Source of the DNA: Nocardioides aromaticivorans
Lineage (GTDB): Bacteria > Actinomycetota > Actinomycetes > Propionibacteriales > Nocardioidaceae
Direction: 5' to 3'
Assembly: GCF_013408525.1 (NCBI RefSeq)
Contig: NZ_JACBZM010000001.1
Location: forward strand, 4,599,001-4,663,000
Length of the DNA stretch: 64,000 nucleotides
Shown: piece by piece, positions 17,764 to 27,060 of the stretch
How positions within the stretch are numbered: the stretch's first letter is position 1
How the letters are laid out: the number at the start of each line of letters is the position of its first letter
Position numbers and translations under genes: made by a program
Notes under the pieces: generated by a model
Databases searched by the model: none
Told to the model about the DNA's origin: nothing
Seen by the model: only the letters and a program-made list of their open reading frames with translations

Positions 17764-19462
17764 GATCAGCCGTGCGGCGTACGCCGCCCTGTACGGCCCG
17801 ACCGTCGGCGACCAGGTCCGGCTCGGCGACACCGACCTGTGGATCGAGGTCGAGCAGGACTGGGTGGTCGGCGGCGAGGAGGCGGTCTTCGGCGGCGGCA
17901 AGTCGATCAGGGAGTCGATGGCGCAGTCGACGCGCACGTCGGCCGAGGGCGCCCTCGACACGGTCATCACCAACGCGCTGGTGCTCGACCACTGGGGCGT
18001 CGTCCGGGCCGACGTGGGGATCAAGGACGGGCGGATCGTGGCGCTGGGCCGGTCGGGCAACCCCGACATCGCCGACGGCGTCCACCCCGACCTCGTGATC
18101 GGTCCCGGGACCGACGTGGTCGCCGGCGAGGGCAAGATCCTCACCGCGGGCGCCATCGACGTGCACGTGCACCTGCTCTCCCGCTCGCAGCTGGTGGAGG
18201 CGCTGGCCACCGGCATCACCACCATCGCGGGTGGCGGCACCGGCCCGTCCGAGGGCTCGAAGGCCACCACGGTGACGCCCGGTGCGTGGCACCTGGCGAC
18301 CGTGCACCGGGCGCTGGACTCGGTGCCGCTGAACATCCTGCTGTTCGGCAAGGGCAACACGGTCAGCGCCGGCGGGCTCGCCGAGCAGGCGCTGGGCGGC
18401 GCGGCCGGCTACAAGGTGCACGAGGACTGGGGATCGACGCCCGCGGCCATCGACGCCTCGCTGCGCGCGGCGGACGAGTTCGGCCTGCAGGTCGCACTGC
18501 ACTCCGACAGCCTCAACGAGGCCGGCTACGTCGAGTCGACCATCGCCGCGATCGCCGGTCGGGGCATCCACGCCTTCCACGCCGAGGGCGCGGGTGGCGG
18601 GCACGCGCCGGACATCCTCACCGTGGCCTCGCTGCCGCACGTGATCCCCGGCTCGACCAACCCGACGCTGCCGCACACCGTCAACACGGTCGCCGAGCAC
18701 CTCGACATGCTGATGGTCTGCCACCACCTCAACCCGCAGGTCCCCGAGGACCTCGCGTTCGCCGAGTCCCGGATCCGGGCCACCACGATCGCCGCGGAGG
18801 ACCTGCTGCACGACCTCGGGGCCCTCTCGATCACGTCGTCCGACGCGCAGGCCATGGGCCGCATCGGCGAGGTGGTCTGCCGGACCTGGCAGGTCGCGCA
18901 CGTCATGAAGGCCCGCTACGGCGCCCACGGCGACCTCGCCGAGGGGCCGGCGGACAACGCGCGGGCCCGGCGCTACGTCGCGAAGTACACGATCAACCCG
19001 GCCGTCGCGCACGGCATCGACCACGAGGTCGGCTCGGTGGAGCCCGGCAAGCTCGCCGACCTCGTCCTCTGGGACCCGCGCTTCTTCGGGATCCGGCCGC
19101 AGGTGGTGATGAAGTCCGGAGCGCTCGTGTGGGGGGCACTCGGGGACCCGAACGCCTCCATCCCGACACCGCAGCCGGTGCTGATGCGGCCCACCCTCGG
19201 CGACGACGGCAGCGCGCACGGCGTGACCTTCGTGTCGCCTGCGGCGCTGGAGGACGGCCTCGCCGACCGGCTGGGGCTGCGTCGCCGGCTCGCGGCGGTG
19301 AAGCCGACGCGAGCGGTCACCAAGGCCGACATGGCCAACAACACCGCGCTGCCGCGGATCGACATCGACCCGGAGACCTTCGCGATCGACGTCGACGGCG
19401 AGCGGATCGTGCCGGCCCCGGCCACCGAGCTGCCCCTGGCGCAGCTGTACTCGATGTTCTGA
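17756..19462 (+). CDS. ureC: urease subunit alpha (catalytic)
   Basis: The 568-aa nickel enzyme that splits urea to ammonia and carbamate. All active-site residues are present: the two metal histidines in IDVHVHLL, the carbamylated lysine (Lys220) and a histidine in [11 protein letters not shown], the metal histidines in [10 protein letters not shown] and [15 protein letters not shown], the mobile-flap Cys-His in MVCHHLNP, and the aspartate in [15 protein letters not shown] 17756 is chosen; it lies inside the end of ureB. Full length, likely functional. Confidence 0.97.
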   Translation: MVEISRAAYAALYGPTVGDQVRLGDTDLWIEVEQDWVVGGEEAVFGGGKSIRESMAQSTRTSAEGALDTVITNALVLDHWGVVRADVGIKDGRIVALGRSGNPDIADGVHPDLVIGPGTDVVAGEGKILTAGAIDVHVHLLSRSQLVEALATGITTIAGGGTGPSEGSKATTVTPGAWHLATVHRALDSVPLNILLFGKGNTVSAGGLAEQALGGAAGYKVHEDWGSTPAAIDASLRAADEFGLQVALHSDSLNEAGYVESTIAAIAGRGIHAFHAEGAGGGHAPDILTVASLPHVIPGSTNPTLPHTVNTVAEHLDMLMVCHHLNPQVPEDLAFAESRIRATTIAAEDLLHDLGALSITSSDAQAMGRIGEVVCRTWQVAHVMKARYGAHGDLAEGPADNARARRYVAKYTINPAVAHGIDHEVGSVEPGKLADLVLWDPRFFGIRPQVVMKSGALVWGALGDPNASIPTPQPVLMRPTLGDDGSAHGVTFVSPAALEDGLADRLGLRRRLAAVKPTRAVTKADMANNTALPRIDIDPETFAIDVDGERIVPAPATELPLAQLYSMF

Positions 19463-19469
19463 GACCGCG

Positions 19470-20129
19470 ATGGCCCACCCCGACCTGCTCACCCTGCTGC
19501 TCGCCGACGCGCGGCTGCCCGTCGCGGGGCACACCCAGTCCGGCACGCTCGAGGGCGCCGTGATGGCTGGTCTGGGAGCGGCCGACGTGCCGTCGTACCT
19601 CCGGACGCGGCTGCGGGGCGTCACCCGGGTCGAGGCGGGCACGGCGCTCGCGGCCCGGCGGGCGGTGCTGGACCGGACGCCGCTGGCGGACGTGGAGACG
19701 GCCTGGGCGGCGCGGACCGTCGCGCCGGCGGTCCGCAGCGCGTCGCGGGTGCAGGCCCGGACCCTGCTGCGCCTGTGCGCCCAGGTGTGGCCGGACGCCG
19801 CGGCGCCGCTGCAGGCGGTCCCCGGCGCGAGCAGGGCGGTGGCGCTCGGCGCCGTGGCGGCCGGCCTCGGGATCGGCGCGGAGGCGCTCGCCCGCCTCGT
19901 CGCGTACGACGACGTGCAGACCGTCTGCGCCGCGGCGCTCAAGCTGCTCCCCCTCGACCCGGCGGCCGTCACGGGATGGGTGGTCGACGCGCTGCCGCTC
20001 GTCGAGGACCTGGTCACGGCGACCGCCGGCGTCGCCGAGCCCGACGACATCCCCGCCGTCGGGGTCCCCCAGATCGAGGTGTGGGCGCAGGCCCATGCCC
20101 GCACCACCAGGAGGTTGTTCCGTGCCTGA
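19470..20129 (+). CDS. ureF: urease accessory protein UreF
   Basis: A 219-aa helical chaperone that acts with UreD and UreG to load nickel into apo-urease. Family features include [20 protein letters not shown] at the start and the conserved final third [12 protein letters not shown]. It starts 7 nt after ureC; the AGGAGG ribosome-binding site of ureG lies inside its end. Confidence 0.92.
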   Translation: MAHPDLLTLLLADARLPVAGHTQSGTLEGAVMAGLGAADVPSYLRTRLRGVTRVEAGTALAARRAVLDRTPLADVETAWAARTVAPAVRSASRVQARTLLRLCAQVWPDAAAPLQAVPGASRAVALGAVAAGLGIGAEALARLVAYDDVQTVCAAALKLLPLDPAAVTGWVVDALPLVEDLVTATAGVAEPDDIPAVGVPQIEVWAQAHARTTRRLFRA

Positions 20130-20844
20130 GCACCATCACCACGACCACGCCCATGCCCACGTCGAGCGCCCGCTCCGGCTGGGCGTGTGCGGGCCCGTCG
20201 GCACCGGCAAGAGCTCGCTCATCGCGCTGCTGTGCCGCGAGCTGTCCGACCGGCTCAGCCTCGCCGTCGTCACCAACGACATCTACACCGACGAGGACGC
20301 CCGCTTCCTGCGCTCCGCCGGGGTCCTGGCAGCCGATCGCATCCGCGCGGTCGAGACGGGTGCCTGCCCGCACACGGCGATCCGCGACGACATCAGCGCC
20401 AACCTGCTGGAGGTCGAGGAGCTCGAGCGCGACTACCCCGACCTCGACCTGGTGCTCCTCGAGTCCGGCGGCGACAACCTGACGGCCACCTTCTCGCCCG
20501 CGCTCGTGGACGCGCAGGTGTTCGTGCTCGACGTGGCGGGCGGTGGCGACGTCGCACGCAAGGGCGGACCGGGGATCGAGCGGGCCGACCTGCTGGTGGT
20601 CAACAAGACCGACCTGGCGCCGTACGTCGGCGTGGACGTCGTGCAGATGAAGGCCGACGCCGTCGCGGCCCGCGACGGGCGACCGGTCATCGCCCTCTCC
20701 CGGACCGACCGGGCGAGCATCGACGCGATCGTCGCCTGGGTCCTCGAGGTCCGCTCCTCCCACCAGCACGGCCTGCTGGTGCCGGTGGATCCCGGCCCGA
20801 TGGCCGCGCACTCGCACGCCGGTGAGCATGCTCACGAGCACTGA
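20122..20844 (+). CDS. ureG: urease accessory GTPase UreG with His-rich ends
   Basis: A 240-aa SIMIBI GTPase that drives nickel insertion. GTG 20122 is used, with AGGAGG 8 nt upstream. The P-loop is [11 protein letters not shown]; the nickel/zinc CPH motif is in [11 protein letters not shown]; the guanine-binding [10 protein letters not shown] is kept. Both ends are histidine-rich: [11 protein letters not shown] at the N-terminus and [11 protein letters not shown] at the C-terminus. No ureE is present in the cluster, so these tails may store or relay nickel. Confidence 0.95.
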   Translation: MPEHHHHDHAHAHVERPLRLGVCGPVGTGKSSLIALLCRELSDRLSLAVVTNDIYTDEDARFLRSAGVLAADRIRAVETGACPHTAIRDDISANLLEVEELERDYPDLDLVLLESGGDNLTATFSPALVDAQVFVLDVAGGGDVARKGGPGIERADLLVVNKTDLAPYVGVDVVQMKADAVAARDGRPVIALSRTDRASIDAIVAWVLEVRSSHQHGLLVPVDPGPMAAHSHAGEHAHEH

Positions 20845-21574
20845 GCGCCTCGGCCGGACCCGCCTGCGCATCTCCGCCGGTCCCTCCGGCGGGCGCTGCC
20901 AGGTGCGCACGGCCGTCACCCGCTCGGACCCGACGGCGTCGGCACTGCGCGCCGTGGTGGTCGAGCACGCCGCCGCGAGGGCACGGGTCGCCCTCGTTCC
21001 GGAAGGTGCGCTGCTCCTCGCCGGCGACGCGATCGAGATCGACGTGTCGGTCGGCGAAGGGCTCGAGGTCGACCTCGTCGAGACGGGCGGCACCGTCGCC
21101 TACGACATGCGCGGCTCCGCCGCCCGCTGGGACGTGCGGGTCGACCTCGCCGCGGGAGCGACCCTGCGGTGGGGCGGGCTCCCCTTCGTCGTGGCGGCGG
21201 GGGCCGAGGTCGCGCGTGCGGTGCGCGTGCGGTGCGCTGCCGGCGCACGCCTGGCGCTGCGGGAGACCCTCGTGCTCGGGCGGTACGGCGAGCAGCCGGG
21301 ATCGGTCCGGCAGACCACCACCGTCCACGACCCCGCCGGTCCGGTGCTGGTCGAGGACCTGCCGCTCGACGCCGCGTCCGCGCCGTGGATGCTCGGGGGC
21401 TCCCGGGTCGTGACGAGCGTGCTGTCGGTCGGTGCGGACGTGCCGGAGACTCCCGACGACCTCCACCGCTACGACCTCGACCGCCCCGGTGCCGTCCTGT
21501 GGCGGCGGCTCGGCCAGCAGGTCCACGACGTCGAGCTCACCGGCGCGTGGGACGAGATCAGCGGGTGCAGCTAG
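20822..21574 (+). CDS. ureD: urease accessory protein UreD
   Basis: A 250-aa UreD/UreH scaffold protein that binds apo-urease. The start is GTG 20822 or ATG 20828, both inside the end of ureG. Features are [18 protein letters not shown], the [14 protein letters not shown] strand pair and [15 protein letters not shown]. It is the last gene of the module; its stop overlaps by 4 bp the stop of the convergent gene. Confidence 0.92.
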   Translation: MSMLTSTERLGRTRLRISAGPSGGRCQVRTAVTRSDPTASALRAVVVEHAAARARVALVPEGALLLAGDAIEIDVSVGEGLEVDLVETGGTVAYDMRGSAARWDVRVDLAAGATLRWGGLPFVVAAGAEVARAVRVRCAAGARLALRETLVLGRYGEQPGSVRQTTTVHDPAGPVLVEDLPLDAASAPWMLGGSRVVTSVLSVGADVPETPDDLHRYDLDRPGAVLWRRLGQQVHDVELTGAWDEISGCS

Positions 21575-22647
21575 TGGGCGCGCGCGATCTGCTGCTCGAC
21601 GCGGAACTCGAGCCCGTCCGCAGCGGCGAGGTAGACGTCCTGGTCGAGCAGGTTCCCGTCCAGGCGCATCAGGCCGCGGGGACTGGAGTAGAAGTGGCCC
21701 GAGGGCAGCGAGGCCGCCGCGTCGACGGTCAGCGAGCCGCACACCTCGCCGACGCGGGCGAGGAACGAGATGGCCTCGTAGCAGGACTCCCCGACGGCGT
21801 TGAGCGCCGGCGCCCACCGGCCCCAGCGCGCGTAGTAGTCCCGGGCGAGGGTCGAGCTCTCGACGGTGTCCATCCCGTCGAAGTACGCCGCCGCGGCGTA
21901 CAGGCCCTCACTCGCGTCCGCACCGGCGGCGAGCAGCGTGTTCTCCTCGACCGCCGGGCTGAGCCGCGGGAGCGCCGCGGTGAGGCCCGCCCGGGCGAAC
22001 TGCCGGTTGAAGTGCACGGCGTCCTGCCCCATCAGCAGCATGATCACGCCGTCCACCGGCTGCCGCTCGAGCTCACTGATCACGCCGGCGAAGTCGCTCG
22101 TGCCGAGCGGCACGTAGGTCTCGCTGACGATCTCCGAGGCGGTGCCCTGCAGGGCGAGGCGGGCCGTCGTCCCGGTCACCCGCGGGAACACGTAGTCGTT
22201 GCCGAGGATCGCCCAGCGACCGACGCCCAGCTCCTCGCGCATCCAGTGCGCCGCGGGCAGCAGCTGGTTGATCGGGCGCTCGCCGATCATGAACACGCCG
22301 GGCGTGGAGTCGCCGCCCTCGTGCATGGCGCCGAACGCGTAGACGACGCGACCCCCGACACGACGGGTGATCGCCTGGCGCACGGCCGAGGTGTGCCAGC
22401 CCGCCACGGCCTCGACCGCGCCCGTGTCGACCAGCCGGCCGACCTCGTCCGCCACCAGGTCCGGGTCGCGTCCGCCGTCGACCACGACCAGCTCGACGCG
22501 GCGCCCGGCGATGCCCGAGCCGGCGTTCAGCTGCTCGGCCGCCAGCTCGCCGCACGCCAGGCAGGACGGGCCGTAGATGCCGGTCGGCCCCTGCAGGGGG
22601 ACCACGAAGGCAACCGGGAGGACGTCGTCTGGGCGCGTGCGAAGCAC
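21571..22647 (-). CDS. AmiC/UrtA-type ligand-binding protein without signal peptide
   Basis: A 358-aa Peripla_BP_5-fold protein related to urea, amide and branched-chain amino-acid binding proteins (PVAFVVPLQGPTGIYGPS, AVAGWHTSAVRQAI, LGNDYVFPRVTGTTARLALQ). The GTG at 22647 is favoured by CGGAGG 5-6 nt upstream. It gives no signal peptide or lipobox; the longer frame to 22770 is Arg-rich and unlikely. A cytoplasmic member of this fold, Pseudomonas AmiC, is an amide sensor, so a regulatory role for the urea module is plausible. It is divergent from marR and convergent with ureD. Confidence 0.75.
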   Translation of the reverse strand: MLRTRPDDVLPVAFVVPLQGPTGIYGPSCLACGELAAEQLNAGSGIAGRRVELVVVDGGRDPDLVADEVGRLVDTGAVEAVAGWHTSAVRQAITRRVGGRVVYAFGAMHEGGDSTPGVFMIGERPINQLLPAAHWMREELGVGRWAILGNDYVFPRVTGTTARLALQGTASEIVSETYVPLGTSDFAGVISELERQPVDGVIMLLMGQDAVHFNRQFARAGLTAALPRLSPAVEENTLLAAGADASEGLYAAAAYFDGMDTVESSTLARDYYARWGRWAPALNAVGESCYEAISFLARVGEVCGSLTVDAAASLPSGHFYSSPRGLMRLDGNLLDQDVYLAAADGLEFRVEQQIARAH

Positions 22648-22772
22648 GGGGACCTCCGTGCGGGGCGTCGGCTGGTGCTGCCGGCGACGTTGCGGGCGAC
22701 GGATCAACCGGGGGTCTTCGTGGTCCGCCCTAGGATAGTGCCGACGCCGCGGCGTGGCAGCGTCGTTCACGC

Positions 22773-22785
22773 GATTGTCACAATC
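22773..22785. promoter_or_regulatory. palindromic operator candidate upstream of marR
   Basis: GATTGT-C-ACAATC is a perfect dyad with 6-bp arms, 17 bp before the marR start and in the divergent region with the AmiC-like gene. MarR proteins usually bind such dyads in their own promoter. Confidence 0.5.
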
Positions 22786-22802
22786 CGACCGAGGAGATCG
22801 CC

Positions 22803-23183
22803 GTGACCCAGCCGCAGTCCCTGCACTCGGGAGAGCCCGGGAGCAGCCTCGCCGTGCACGTGCGCCAGGTCGAGGCGCGGCTGCGCGGCGCCCTGCGACC
22901 GCTGCTGGCCGAGCACGGCCTCACGATGGATCACTGGCGCATCATCGCCGTGATCGGCGCCGAGCCGGGCCTCGGGATGGGTGAGATCGCGACGCTGGCC
23001 GTCGTACCTGCCGCCAGCCTGACGCGGTACATGGACAAGCTGGTCGAGCGGGGCATCGTCGTACGCCGCATCGACCCGGGCGACAAGCGGCGCTCGGTGG
23101 TGGCGCTGTCGCCCCGGGGCGTCGAGTACGCGGCCCGGTTGCGGGCGGCTGAGGCGGGGGTCGCGTCCGAGGGACTCGGCTGA
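22803..23183 (+). CDS. MarR family transcriptional regulator
   Basis: A short (126 aa) MarR-type winged-helix protein. The core is MDHWRIIAVIGAEPGLGMGE, the recognition segment VVPAASLTRYMDKLVERGIV, and the wing RRIDPGDKRRSVVALSPRG. The C-terminal dimerisation helix is shorter than usual. Start GTG 22803 has GAGGAG upstream. Its dyad operator candidate and divergent partner suggest that it controls the AmiC-like gene and itself. Confidence 0.88.
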   Translation: MTQPQSLHSGEPGSSLAVHVRQVEARLRGALRPLLAEHGLTMDHWRIIAVIGAEPGLGMGEIATLAVVPAASLTRYMDKLVERGIVVRRIDPGDKRRSVVALSPRGVEYAARLRAAEAGVASEGLG

Positions 23184-23222
23184 GGGTTCCCGTGGGTGGC
23201 GCTGCCGGGTGCTGCTGAGAGT

Positions 23223-23244
23223 TGCGGTTTGGTCCCAAACCGCA
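23223..23244. repeat. dispersed palindrome, copy 2 (composite)
   Basis: The arms TGCGGTTTGG and complement flank TC. It lies 39 nt after the marR stop, between convergent marR and helY. The companion motif is at 23263-23283. Confidence 0.92.
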
Positions 23245-23262
23245 GCAAAGCGGCCGGGACGG

Positions 23263-23283
23263 CTGCAGTCGTGCCCGATCGAC
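23263..23283. repeat. CTGCAG companion motif, copy at palindrome 2
   Basis: CTGCAG followed by TCGTGCCCGATCGAC. The same ~21-bp motif, allowing 1-3 changes, occurs at 29288, 40928 and 55371, each time near a palindrome. The spacing here is 17-18 bp. Confidence 0.75.
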
Positions 23284-23322
23284 GGGGGTCCCGGGCCTGG
23301 TCGGGTCGCAGTACGCCGGACG

Positions 23323-26145
23323 TCAGTCGCCCGCGACGATCCCCCGCCGCAGCAGCTTCACCAGTGCCCGTGCGTTGTCCCGCACCGGCGTGCCGGCCGC
23401 GGCGTCGGCGATCTGCCCGGCGAAGTCGATCAGCTGCTTCATCTGGCGCACGAAGTCGCCCGCGGTCTGGTCGTTGCGGGTGATCACCTCGTCGAGGTCC
23501 TGGCCCTCGGCCCAGCGGTAGGCCGTCCACGCGAAGCCGCCGTCGGGCTTGCGGAGGAAGTCGAGCCGGTGCTCGCGCTCGAGCCGCTCCAGCTCGCCCC
23601 ACAACCGGGTCATCGCGTCGATCGTGGTCCCGATCGCGCCGCCGGGGACGTTGGGCGGTCCGTCCTCGGGACGGCGGGCCTCGTAGACCAGCGCCGACAG
23701 CACGGCGCCCAGCTGGGCCGGGGACAGGTCGTCCCACAGCCCACTGCGCAGCGCCTCCGCCGCGACCAGGTCGAGGTCGGAGTAGATCCGCATCAGGCCG
23801 CGCCCGCGCTCGGTGACCTCGTCGCCGTCGAGGTACTCGAGCGCCTCCAGCACCTCGCAGACGCGGTCGAAGGTGCGCGCCACGGTGTTGGTACGCCGCT
23901 CGATCCGCTGCGACAGCGTCTGGGTGTCCTTGTCGAGCTTCGCCCACCGCTCGGCCCACCGGGCGTGGTCCTCGCGCTCCGCGCAGCCGTGGCAGGGGTG
24001 CTCGCGGACCTGGGCGCGCAGTGCCGCGATCTGCTGGGCGATCTCGGGGTCGACCTGGCCCCGCTCCGCCTTGGGGCGGGTGACCGACAGCGGCAGCCCG
24101 CGCACGGCCTCGCGGACGGCCTGTGCGACGTCCTTGCGCTGGTGCGGGTTGCGCGGGTCGAGCTTGCGCGGCAGCCGGATCTTGGCGACCGGCTCCACCG
24201 GAGTCGGGAAGTCCATCATCGCCAGCCTGCGGCCCTGCCGCTCCGCGGTGATCACGAGGGGGCGGTGCCCGTGCTCGGAGAGGCCCGGGTCGACGATGAC
24301 CGCGGGACCGGCGAACTTGCCGACCGGCACCACGACGATGTCGCCGGGCTTGAGCCGCTCGAGCGACGCCTCGGCCTCGCTGCGCCGGTCGTTCCGGCGG
24401 ACCTTGCTGGACTCCTTCTCGAGCTCGGAGATGCGACGGCGCAGGGCGGCGTACTCCATGAAGTCGCCGAGGTGGCACTGGGCGGCCTCGGCATAGCCGG
24501 CGAGCGCGTCCTCGGCCTTGCGCTGCTGGCGGGCGAGCCCGACGACGGCGCGGTCGGCCTGGAACTGCGCGAAGGACTGCTCGAGGAGCTCCCGCGCCCG
24601 GTGGCGTCCGTAGGAGTGCACCAGGTTGACCGCCATGTTGTACGACGGCCGGAAGCTCGAGCGCAGCGGGTAGGTCCGGGTCGAGGCGAGGCCGGCCAGC
24701 TCCCGCGGGTTCATGCCGGGCTGCCAGAGCACGACGGCGTGCCCCTCGACGTCGAGTCCTCGGCGGCCGGCGCGGCCCGTGAGCTGGGTGTACTCCCCCG
24801 GCGTGATGTCGGCGTGCGTCTCGCCGTTCCACTTGGTCAGCTTCTCGAGGACCACGGTGCGCGCCGGCATGTTGATGCCGAGCGCCAGGGTCTCGGTGGC
24901 GAAGACGATCTTGACCAGGCCGCGGAGGTAGAGCTCCTCGACGCACTCCTTGAACGCCGGGAGCATGCCCGCGTGGTGCGCGGCGACGCCGCGGGAGGCG
25001 GCGTCGAGGAAGTCGTGGTAGCCGAGCACGTGGAGGTCGTCGGACGGCAGGCCGCCGAGGGTGCGCTCGACGTACGCGATAACCTCGTCGCGCTCCTCGC
25101 CGTCGGTGAGCCGGAGGTTGGCGTCGAGGCACTGCTGGACGGCGGCGTCGCAGCCGGCCCGGCTGAAGATGAAGTCGATGGCGGGCAGCAGGTTCTTGCG
25201 CTGCAGCTGGTCGATGACGTCGAGGCGCGACGGGATCCAGATCCGCCGGCCGCTGCCGACCGAGCGCGGGTTCTTCGACGAGCCGGGGTTGCCCTTGCGG
25301 GGTGAGCGGCGGTCGCGCATCAGGCGGCTGCTCGCCCAGTCGTCGCGGGCCAGCTTCATCAGCTCGTCGTTGACCGGTGCTCCCTCGCGCACGAACCCGG
25401 CGGCCGCGTCGACGTCGGAGGAGGCGAACAGGTCGAGCAGGCGACGGCCGACCATCACGTGCTGGAAGAGCGGAACGGGGCGCCGTTCGGCGACGATCGT
25501 CCGGGTGGAGCCACGAACGGTCTCCAGCCACTCGCCGAACTCCTCGGCGTTGGAGACGGTCGCGGAGAGCGACACCACCGACACCGACTCGGGCAGGTGG
25601 ATGATCACCTCCTCCCACACCGCGCCGCGCGAACGGTCGGCGAGGTAGTGCACCTCGTCCATCACCACGAAGCCGAGGCCGACGAGGGTGCGCGATCGCG
25701 CGTAGAGCATGTTGCGCAGCACCTCGGTCGTCATGACGACGACCGGCGCCTCGCCGTTGACCGTGGTGTCGCCGGTCAGCAGGCCGACGTTCTCGGCGCC
25801 GTACCGGTCCACCAGGTCGCTGTACTTCTGGTTCGACAGCGCCTTGATCGGGGTCGTGTAGAAGCATTTGCGCCCCGTCTCCAGCGCGAGGTGGACCGCG
25901 AACTCCCCCACGACCGTCTTGCCGGCGCCGGTCGGCGCGGCGACGAGCACCCCGTCGCCGTCCTCGACGGCCTTGCAGCCCTCGACCTGGAAGTCGTCGA
26001 GCGGGAATGGGAAGCCGGCGGCGAAGTCGCGGAAGACCGGGTGGCCCTTGTCGCGACGGTACGACGCGTAGCGCTCCGCAGCCCCGGGCTGCTGCTCGTC
26101 GTCACGGGCGCGGTCGTGGGCGCGATCGGCGTTGCGGTCGCTCAT
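23323..26145 (-). CDS. helY: DEAD/DEAH box RNA helicase HelY (Ski2/Mtr4-like)
   Basis: A 940-aa superfamily 2 helicase like M. tuberculosis HelY. Start ATG 26145 (MSDRNADRAHDRA) overlaps the stop of the lipid kinase gene. Motifs are the P-loop VAAPTGAGKTVVGEFAVHLA, the DEVH box VVMDEVHYLAD, SLSATVSN, and motif VI QLTGRAGRRGLDVEG. The C-terminal region has the DSHCT domain (EALRSGLWDDLSPAQLGAVL). A CHGC/H stretch around PCHGCAEREDHARW may bind metal. It ends the pafA-to-helY operon. Confidence 0.93.
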   Translation of the reverse strand: MSDRNADRAHDRARDDEQQPGAAERYASYRRDKGHPVFRDFAAGFPFPLDDFQVEGCKAVEDGDGVLVAAPTGAGKTVVGEFAVHLALETGRKCFYTTPIKALSNQKYSDLVDRYGAENVGLLTGDTTVNGEAPVVVMTTEVLRNMLYARSRTLVGLGFVVMDEVHYLADRSRGAVWEEVIIHLPESVSVVSLSATVSNAEEFGEWLETVRGSTRTIVAERRPVPLFQHVMVGRRLLDLFASSDVDAAAGFVREGAPVNDELMKLARDDWASSRLMRDRRSPRKGNPGSSKNPRSVGSGRRIWIPSRLDVIDQLQRKNLLPAIDFIFSRAGCDAAVQQCLDANLRLTDGEERDEVIAYVERTLGGLPSDDLHVLGYHDFLDAASRGVAAHHAGMLPAFKECVEELYLRGLVKIVFATETLALGINMPARTVVLEKLTKWNGETHADITPGEYTQLTGRAGRRGLDVEGHAVVLWQPGMNPRELAGLASTRTYPLRSSFRPSYNMAVNLVHSYGRHRARELLEQSFAQFQADRAVVGLARQQRKAEDALAGYAEAAQCHLGDFMEYAALRRRISELEKESSKVRRNDRRSEAEASLERLKPGDIVVVPVGKFAGPAVIVDPGLSEHGHRPLVITAERQGRRLAMMDFPTPVEPVAKIRLPRKLDPRNPHQRKDVAQAVREAVRGLPLSVTRPKAERGQVDPEIAQQIAALRAQVREHPCHGCAEREDHARWAERWAKLDKDTQTLSQRIERRTNTVARTFDRVCEVLEALEYLDGDEVTERGRGLMRIYSDLDLVAAEALRSGLWDDLSPAQLGAVLSALVYEARRPEDGPPNVPGGAIGTTIDAMTRLWGELERLEREHRLDFLRKPDGGFAWTAYRWAEGQDLDEVITRNDQTAGDFVRQMKQLIDFAGQIADAAAGTPVRDNARALVKLLRRGIVAGD

Positions 26146-27011
26146 GCGCGCACCGCCAACGCGCCGGGGACCGCCTCCACGGTGAGGGGCAGCGGGCCGA
26201 AGCGCTCGCCGTCGGCGTACCCGACGATGCCGGCGCACGCGACCGTCACCCGCTTCACGCGGTGGTGCTCGTACTGCGGATGTTTCACGTGGCTCCCGTC
26301 GAAGAGCTTGGGATAGGTCCGGACCAGCTCCCGCCGGCTCAGTGGCTTGATGAGGACGACGTCGAGCAGACCGTCGTCGAGCTCGGCTCCGTGGGTGATG
26401 CGCAGGCCGCCGCCGAAGGACGGCCCGTTGCCGACGGCGACCAGCATCGCCTCCACGCTGCGCTCCTCGCCGTCGAGCTCGAGGAGGTACTTGAGCGGCT
26501 GGAAGACACGAAGCTCGGCCAGCGTGGCGAGGTTGTAGCGCATCTGCCCCCTGGGCCAGCGCATCCGGTTGGCGCGCTCGTTGACCACGGCGTCGAAGCC
26601 GGCGGCGAGGACCCCGCCGAAGTAGCGCTCGCCGATCCGCGCGAGGTCCACCGTGCGCGTCGTGGCGTGCACGATCCGGGAGGCGGCCGCGGCAGGGTCG
26701 CCGAGCGGGACGTCGAAGTAGCGGGCGAAGTCGTTGCCGGTGCCCGCGGGGAGGATGCCGAGCGGTACGCCGGTCCCGGCGAGCGCCTGCATCGCGATGT
26801 TGACCATCCCGTCGCCCCCGCAGACGGCCAGCACCTCGGGACGCTCGGCGGCGGCGACGCGCGCGAGGTCGAGCGCGTCGTCGGCGCTGCGGCTGGTGAG
26901 CGCCGTGGTCTGCCAGCCGGCGCCGTGGAAGCGCGGCAGGGCCTCGTCCCGCACCCGTGCCGCGCGCCCCTTGCCCGAGGTCGGGTTGGTCAGCACGACG
27001 ACACGAGGCAC
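26142..27011 (-). CDS. diacylglycerol kinase-family lipid kinase
   Basis: A 289-aa DagK/YegS-like enzyme that phosphorylates a lipid alcohol. Features are VLTNPTSGKGRA, the nucleotide-binding VCGGDGMVN, and LGILPAGTGNDFARYFDVP, with the late VGNGPSFGGGLRI. It lies between tatC and helY and is translationally coupled to helY. In M. tuberculosis tatC and helY are neighbours with no kinase between them, so this is an addition to the conserved order. Confidence 0.9.
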   Translation of the reverse strand: MPRVVVLTNPTSGKGRAARVRDEALPRFHGAGWQTTALTSRSADDALDLARVAAAERPEVLAVCGGDGMVNIAMQALAGTGVPLGILPAGTGNDFARYFDVPLGDPAAAASRIVHATTRTVDLARIGERYFGGVLAAGFDAVVNERANRMRWPRGQMRYNLATLAELRVFQPLKYLLELDGEERSVEAMLVAVGNGPSFGGGLRITHGAELDDGLLDVVLIKPLSRRELVRTYPKLFDGSHVKHPQYEHHRVKRVTVACAGIVGYADGERFGPLPLTVEAVPGALAVRA

Positions 27012-27060
27012 AGGGTGAAGGTTAGCGGCCGGTCATCGTCAGGGCCCGCGGGTTGTGCGC

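Noticed and set aside
22648..22770. N-terminal extension of the AmiC-like protein
   Set aside because: The 41 extra residues are Arg/Pro-rich with no signal peptide, and a good RBS precedes the GTG at 22647.
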